Shown: positions 17,980 to 24,171 of the stretch, one piece after another
How positions within the stretch are numbered: the first letter of the stretch is position 1
How the letters are laid out: every line of letters begins with the position of its first letter
Assembly (NCBI GenBank): GCA_043381765.1
Contig: JBHJMP010000356.1
Location: 1-24,171, forward strand
Direction of reading: 5' to 3'
Length of the DNA: 24,171 nt
Origin: Collodictyon triciliatum
Lineage: Eukaryota > CRuMs
The notes under the pieces: model-generated
Seen by the model: only the letters and a program-made list of their open reading frames with translations
What the model was told of the DNA's origin: nothing
The model's database searches: none
Made by a program: the position numbers and the translations under genes

Positions 17980-18571
17980 TACGTTGTTATCAAGCGCATG
18001 ATATGTGCCCAAGCAAGTTTGTTATCTTACGTCTCGGTATAAAAAATTATTATTATCCTTTTTTTGTTTGTAAAAAAACAAGCCAAAAAAGAGGGAAAAA
18101 AAAAACAGAGTTTTATAATATATAATTGATTAAAACTGCACCAGATAATTCCTGAAATCTAACATATTTCTCCCAGATGAATCTGCTATGAGGCAAAGAA
18201 AAAGAAAAGCAATCAAGACCAAGGAAAATAAGCAGAGGAGAGGGGAATAAACCCAGCAATAAACCAATCGATGATGAGATAACCAGAATCATTGGCCTGT
18301 TTATTTTTCCCTTTCGTTCGTTCCTTATTTCTTTCTCTTTTTTGGGGCGCCCTGTTTATTCATCACTGGCATCATCTTTCTGCCTTTTGAGTTGTTCTTG
18401 CTTGCTTGGCGGCAGCGATTGAATTCTTTCCTCGAGTGTTCCTAAGCGATTAGATTATAATTCCATGAATTATTTGCCCTCCTTTTACACAAACATATGT
18501 TAAATACTTGAAATGGCCTGTATTAAGAAAAAGAAAAAAAAAGGGAAAGAAATGGACATGAGGGGTATAAG
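17980..18571. other. Spacer after the WD40 gene
   Basis: AT-rich, with A runs (18074-18107, 18528-18542) and a pyrimidine-rich stretch near 18303-18345. It should contain the WD40 gene's 3' UTR. No conserved gene recognised. Confidence 0.5.
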
Positions 18572-18618
18572 ATGAAGAAAGAAACAGAAGAAATGGAGAG
18601 ATTCGATAGCCATATTCT

Positions 18619-18934
18619 GTGTGTGGATGCCATGATCTGGATGCTACTGAGTCAGCCGATGGCAGTGGTGGCGGCAGCGCTGAGCGACTCAGTTCGGCCA
18701 AAAGCCTGGTCGGGAATCTTGTGGCAGAGAGGCGAAGCCCAGGAAGACAGCGCGGCGCAGGCTGCGGGCATATGTGGCTATTCGACGTCATTTCCCCAAA
18801 ATCGCATATGCGCTTGTCAAGATCGGTCGATCTGTTTTCTTGTCCGGCTTTGATCGCTGTCATTCTCGTGCCAACGCCGGGTTTGGCGTGTTGCTCCGAG
18901 ACATACTGCTTTGCGGTTGAGAGGAAGGCACTGG
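18619..18934 (+). other. GC-rich segment; possible upstream exon of the DOCK gene
   Basis: This segment stands out from its AT-rich surroundings and is open in one plus frame (for example MWLFDVISPKSHMRLSRSVD). A good donor GTGAGG follows CACTGG at 18929-18934. About 330 bases on, ACTTACTAAT (branch-like) and a pyrimidine run lead to CTCGAG at 19260-19265; an exon from 19266 would be in phase with the DOCK frame. The alternative is a promoter or untranslated region. No domain was recognised, so this is speculative. Confidence 0.25.
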
Positions 18935-18984
18935 GTGAGGATGAGCAGGGGAAATGAGAATCTGCTGCTGATCTGAACTGCCAT

Positions 18985-19195
18985 GCCCTTTTCCTTTCCT
19001 TTCCTTGTTTCCTTTGTTTCTTTTTCTTTTTCTTTTTCTTCTTTCTCCTTTCCTTTCCTTGTTTCCTTTGTTTCTTTTTCTTTTTCTTCTTTCTTCTTTC
19101 TTCTTTTTCTTTTTCTCTTTTTTCTTTTTCTCTTTTTTCTTTTTCTCTTTTTTCTTTTTCTTTTCTCTTTTCTTTTTCTTTTTGTTTTTTCCTTA
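18985..19195. repeat. Polypyrimidine tract with an internal duplication
   Basis: About 210 bases almost free of A. A segment of about 55 bases (CCTTTCCTTTCCTTG, then TTTCCTTTGTTTC and TTTTTC units) is repeated once in tandem. A TTTTTCTCTTTTTTC-type array follows. It lies just upstream of the DOCK start. Confidence 0.9.
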
Positions 19196-19295
19196 ATTAA
19201 TTCTTTATCCTTTTCATTAACTTACTAATGATGGCGTGACTGTGGACTGCCTCTTTTCTTCTCGAGCGTTGGCCTGTCTGAGACGCTTTCGAAAA

Positions 19296-19818
19296 ATGGA
19301 TCTTGTGAGCCAAAAACTGTCTGCGTTTCGCATCACCCCTGAATACAGAACAAAGAGAACGGCAGAACCCGTTAGTTCTGATTACTGTGCTCTTTTCAGT
19401 CATTTTTTCTTACTGCAAACGTTTAACTCCTCTTTCAAAAAAAAACATTTGTGAATGATTTTATTTCCTTTTATTCTATAATTAAAAAAATAGAATGGTT
19501 TGATATGATAAAAAGGTACGATAGTTGTATTTTCAATATCATAGTTAATAGCCGGGTCGATTGACGAAGGAAACCCCGTTCTAAGAGAGATCCATCAGAT
19601 CATATTTGGTTTGAAAAATATAAAAAATTTATATGAATTACTCTTTTATGTATTCTTATTTAAAAAAACCACAGGGAAATGGGTTCTCTTGAAGCTCCGT
19701 ATCCCAAGATACATCCAACAATCTTTCGATATAGAAAAGCTCTCGGTGCAAGACTGTATCCCATCACAATATGGTAATACACACCAGCAGAATCTATATT
19801 ACAAATAGCGTGGCTCAT

Positions 19819-19893
<75 letters not shown>

Positions 19894-21714
19894 TCATAGG
19901 GGATTCTCAAGATGTACAGGGGATCATTGATTTGAATTTTGACTCTCCTCTGATCGACTCGTCCCTTGATGAAGTCTACCCCAATCTATTTATGCTCGGT
20001 TTGCTTTTATTCAAGCATTTACTTTGGTTGTTAACGAATCTATCATTATTTTCTTTAAATATAATCGAACCTCATTTTTTGGGTGCAATGTATTTGATAT
20101 AATGAATAATATTTCTTATTGAAGCCCTAAAGCGGTCTTTTAATACATAAGATGTACACTATCTAACATTTATACGATTACATTAGCTGATGAAGCATAT
20201 AATTCCAAGTATATCGAAAGATCTGAAAAGGACTTTTTTTCTATGGAGGACGACATTGTGATGGCTGATTCGTATGATACCATATTGCGAGGCTACCTGA
20301 CTTCTACCAAGCAGATCGACCCATCTGTCTACATGTCCCACAAATTCCTCATTGAGATGTTGTCACTCACACCCGCTGCATCGGGGGCTGACTTGTATGG
20401 GAAAATGAGACTATTCGACGCAAATCTGTGTGATTATGTTTCAGGTCTTCTATTTTTACTTGCAAGGATCCTAACTCGTGTATTCTTCTGATTCATAATA
20501 AAAAAAAAAAAGAAAATAAATACCACTGTTTTGATGATTTCTCCATGAATCAAGGAAAGGGAGGAAAATTCTCAACCATGTCATTCGTATTAAATACTTT
20601 CCTCGTCATAGAGGAGTACTACTTTGATTTTGCAACCATAACCTTCGGGCAACAATCCTCTGTCTACACATGTGCTAAGTCTGCTATATTCGAGACCAGG
20701 TTTGAAATCTATATTCATAATCATTATTGAGAACTATGATTGAAACATAGTTTGAATTCATCACTATTAAACATGGATATTGTTCTATTAGCCATAAAAA
20801 TAGCCATATTTACCTTGCCATAACAATAGAACAGGTGAGTGAAACTATACTATTTTAAGTATTGTGGGTTTAATCTGTTCATATGTAATTTGCGTCTCAT
20901 ATTTCTTTCCAATGGCATCATTTACTTTTTCTCAACACTTGCAGACTTTACCAAGCATGGACATAACAATTGATGGACACAAGAAAGGATCTGATTGTAC
21001 GCCAGTATCTCTCCACAGGAAGATTCGAGAACCAATAGCCATGGCCATTTTCCAGATATTCGATGATTCAGGAGTTGTTTGTATTAACCAAGGTATGATT
21101 TTATCCATTTGATATGTATCAAATCTACTAAGTTTGGGGCTTGACTATCGAAATTTGGCCCTATATACACAAAAATATGAATACAGAAAATTTTTTAATA
21201 GACAAAGCATAAGTGGGTTCAATAATGTAAACACTCCTTTTTTAAAATAAATAAATAAATAAAATAATGTGCTGATATCATTTTTCCCATCAGAGAAAAA
21301 AATAACGACATTTTGTGACCTTCGCACATCTCCGGGGATTTCTTTCGCTACTTTACTGAAAGATGGAATCCCATGGGGCTCAAAGAATCGTAAATTAGCT
21401 CTCAACATTCGCGGTAACAAGAACATCATCTAAACTCATGACTTTCTTAAAATGTGTCTCGTTTAAATATATTTAAATCTATTATCGCGTTTGTTTTCTA
21501 ATGATTTTATTGATTTTATTTTTGTTTATGTTATTGAATTATGTTATCTTTTTCTTTTTCGTCCTTTTTTCGATTTAAATTACTTTATTCCAAAGTCACC
21601 GAGCTTGAGGATAAGACCCCAGCCGGCAAGATTCGATTAGACCCTTCCTATAACTCGGTGTCTTTGGCAAATATGGTCACATGTAGGCTATCTGGTCATC
21701 GAAAGAGGAAACAA

Positions 21715-21793
<79 letters not shown>

Positions 21794-24171
21794 AAAAGAA
21801 CTCATCAGTTTTAACTATTTATCAGCATGTGGCAATATCATTAATCATATTTATGTAGATGAAGCTACTCCGATCCCTGAAAGTCCTGGTCATCACGTCA
21901 TTCGAGAAATTCAAGAGTTAAACAGGTGTGATGCACTACTCCTGATACGTATTGGTGATCCATATCGCGTTATCTACCTTATCAAATTGTTGACCAGACC
22001 TTGTATTCAGCACTACGCGACTCCGAACCCCAAAATGTGTATACATGAATACATTCTACCTAGGAGTCAATCGCGTTTCCCTGGAACACATGCTTCTCGG
22101 TCTAGGTCCAAAGGTCTCATCCCTTATCTTCCCCCTCTTCCCCCTCTTCCCTCTCCCTCCAGGAGAAATTTTTATATTTTTATTTTCAGTCTCTAGGTTT
22201 ATTCATAAAAAAAAAAATAATAATAATCTTCGGTCTTTACTGTCGAATTCATTTGCTTGAATAAATTGTATTTTTATATTTTTGTTTAAAAATGTCATTC
22301 ATAGGATCAATTTACTATATCAATCGAGCTGCGAAAAGACGGTGATGGTGGTGCAAATATCGAGTCCATATATGGCAAGAACAAAGATCCTTGTATGGTT
22401 GATTGTTCGTTCACACATACATCTTCGTTGAGTTCATCAGCCACAATCGATTTTGATTCCCTTAGCAAGATAGAGATACCAATGGATCTAACCCCAAAGT
22501 TTATTTTCTTTTAAATTAGAATATTCCGTGAACTTTTACCATAACTTATGATGTCTAGTAATTGAAACCCCTTTTATATAGAAAATCCTAAAATAGAAAA
22601 TATGTCTACAAAAAAATTATAGCCATCACATCTTGTTAACTGTCTTCATCGTCTTGATGGGAAATAACCAAGCTACTGAAAAAACGCTGAAGACTAAAGA
22701 CATTCTAAACATGCTTTCACCTCGAAGTAGTGGGTCGAATTCTCTTTTTGTTGAAAAGGAATCAAACGTGGCACCAGGTTGGAATATATTATTTATATTT
22801 ATATTTATATATATATATATATTTCACGCGTAATATGGCACCATTTTTTGAATAATCACAAAAACAAAACAAAATTAAAGGATCGGGCCACAGCAAACAG
22901 AAAATTACTCTGACGCCGTTTGGTAGGTTTTCGTAAAAATGAAAACAAAACTAGGGTGTTCCATTTCATATTTTAATTTTCTAATCATTGAATTTATGTA
23001 TAATCTACAGGATACTCGATATTGAGGCTGAATCCTGATGGAAATTTCATCCCCGACGGAAAATATAGCATTCCATTGCACCCAGGACCACCAAATCCTG
23101 GATATCTGTCGGGTATCGAAAACTTTAGTTGTTCATTTGGACCTCTTTTCCTGACTCTAGCCTTTCGAATATGCCTTGAAGTGAAATTTTTTTGCAATTC
23201 TTTTATAGAATTTTCTGATCAAAGGGCGTTGCTCTTAAGAGCAATTATGTAATATGACTATATTTATAGGTAAATTCGGTGAAATAGGAAAATTGGACAT
23301 CTATTCAACTTTTTTATCTACTGTGCACTCAAGGATACCATCAATAAACAATTTTTTCAAATCATATGGGTATTTTCAGGCACATTAAATACATCCAAAG
23401 ATTCATATGAGCATGCTTTCAACAACAATCCCCCAGTTTAAATTATTCCAGATATATTGAATTTAGGGAATTGAAACCTCACAGAAGCAAAATAGATTTA
23501 ACTATAAACCACATGTATTAGATTGATATCTTCTGGTGACCGAAGTGAGAGGTGCATTGAGGATATACAAGGTTGGAACTATAGAAAAAAAATGCATACA
23601 TGACACATGTTTAATTTTTAAATCTTTGTCATTATTCACATCTCGTACAAGTTAAATGATAGAAGCTATTATAATATTAAGCAAGAACAACATCAAATAG
23701 CTTTATCATCAACGCCAGTTATGGAGCTATCAAACAAACTTCCAGCAATTTTCAACATGCTATTAAGTCTAACTACTACTTTTGGACCCATCGGACATGA
23801 ATCTTTTCAAACTTTTGTGAATGTGTTAAGCAAATTACTTGATGTCCAGAAGATTCACTTTGCTACACAAGTTCACCATAGGTGACTAACCTCTTTCCCC
23901 TTTCCCCTATCTGATGTCCTTACTTAATTTAATGAAAGGTGCAGAGCTTTGGAATATGCTCGTTCTCCATACTTTGTCATTTAAATATAGTCTCTTATTT
24001 TCTGATAATGAAACATGTTATCAGATTGATATTTGTAAAAGAAAAAAAAACATTCATTTGTAATCATGTGTTTTTTTTTTTTTTTTTTTTTTTAAAAAAA
24101 AATCTTTCTGTTTCTTGAATAAATTTTTTTTTTTTTTCACCTTTTTGTTTTTTTTTTTAAATTTTTTTTTT
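19296..24171 (+). CDS. DOCK-C/D (zizimin-like) guanine nucleotide exchange factor, N-terminal part, at least 20 exons
   Basis: DOCK proteins activate Rho-type GTPases. Exons: 19296-19370, 19545-19608, 19675-19773, 19900-19998, 20187-20444, 20555-20699, 20792-20834, 20945-21092, 21294-21413, 21596-21682, 21859-21925, 22011-22113, 22305-22498, 22623-22777, 22881-22922, 23011-23112, 23270-23369, 23452-23514, 23546-23571, 23701-23881, then 23939 onward. All junctions are GT-AG with matching phases (about 720 aa). Exons 18, 19 and 21 are tentative. The start MDLVSQKLSAFRI resembles DOCK-C/D N-termini; 19236 is an alternative ATG. NSHIYLAITIEQ matches the strand before the DHR-1 linker. Exons 10-16 give the DHR-1/C2 domain: VYMNTFYLGVNRVSL, QFTISIELRKDG, IYGKNKDP, KIEIPMDL, HHILLTVFIV and GYSILRLNPDGNFIPDGKY. 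IGKLDIYSTFLSTVHS and INNFFKSYG then match the conserved segment after DHR-1. The catalytic DHR-2 domain would lie beyond the window. Confidence 0.88.
19820..19891 (+). repeat. Poly-T, 72 bases, at the 3' end of DOCK intron 3
   Basis: An unbroken run of 72 T ends seven bases before the acceptor AG at 19898-19899, so it serves as an extreme polypyrimidine tract. The phases of the flanking exons agree across it. Confidence 0.97.
21713..21796. repeat. (AAAT)n tetranucleotide microsatellite
   Basis: About 20 AAAT units lie inside DOCK intron 10 (21683-21858), starting about 30 bases after the donor. Confidence 0.97.
24070..24171. repeat. T-rich homopolymer region at the right edge
   Basis: Several T runs (24070-24093, 24125-24138, 24149-24158) and a short A run end the window, presumably within a DOCK intron. 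The contig probably breaks here for the same homopolymer reason as at the internal gaps. Confidence 0.85.

Overview
This window is nuclear DNA from a eukaryote, probably a free-living protist. Genes are split by many short GT-AG introns, the DNA is AT-rich, and introns and spacers are full of microsatellites and long homopolymers. The standard code (TAA and TGA stops) fits every gene. The abundance of simple repeats and the pentapeptide/WD40 protein recall rhizarian or foraminiferan genomes such as Reticulomyxa, but that is an inference from memory. Three 100-N gaps (2436-2535, 3054-3153, 13984-14083) sit inside homopolymer or microsatellite tracts.

I joined exons by hand using splice sites, intron phase and protein similarity. 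Five genes result. (1) 216-3589, plus strand: an unrecognised protein of about 324 aa in 11 exons, with a faint TPR-like C-terminus. (2) 4427-9116, minus strand: a 16-exon EDEM-type glycoside hydrolase family 47 protein (ER glycoprotein quality control). (3) 10967-13428, plus strand: a 7-exon SNAP-25/SNAP-29-type Qb,c-SNARE of about 241 aa. (4) 14479-17979, plus strand: a single-exon 1166-aa pentapeptide plus WD40 protein whose architecture looks like a STAND protein without its NTPase. (5) 19296 to beyond 23976, plus strand: the N-terminal part of a DOCK-C/D (zizimin-like) guanine nucleotide exchange factor with its DHR-1/C2 domain, at least 20 exons, running off the right edge.

Genes 1 and 2 converge on a spacer with a 12-bp tandem repeat. 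Genes 2 and 3 diverge from a relatively GC-rich spacer (about 9.1-10.4 kb). Genes 3, 4 and 5 are co-directional. The gene products touch secretion and membrane traffic (EDEM, SNARE) and Rho-type signalling (DOCK), but there is no sign that they form a functional cluster.

The most unusual signal is a set of at least ten tiny dispersed inserts that share a roughly 20-nt core, ACTTTGAATCGAATAAAGG, followed by an A tract. Several are flanked by direct duplications of 15-19 bp, as expected of target-primed retrotransposition, yet the unit is only about 16-29 bp. A second A-tailed family of 55-60 bp with target duplications occurs in two neighbouring introns of the EDEM gene. All copies lie in introns or spacers.
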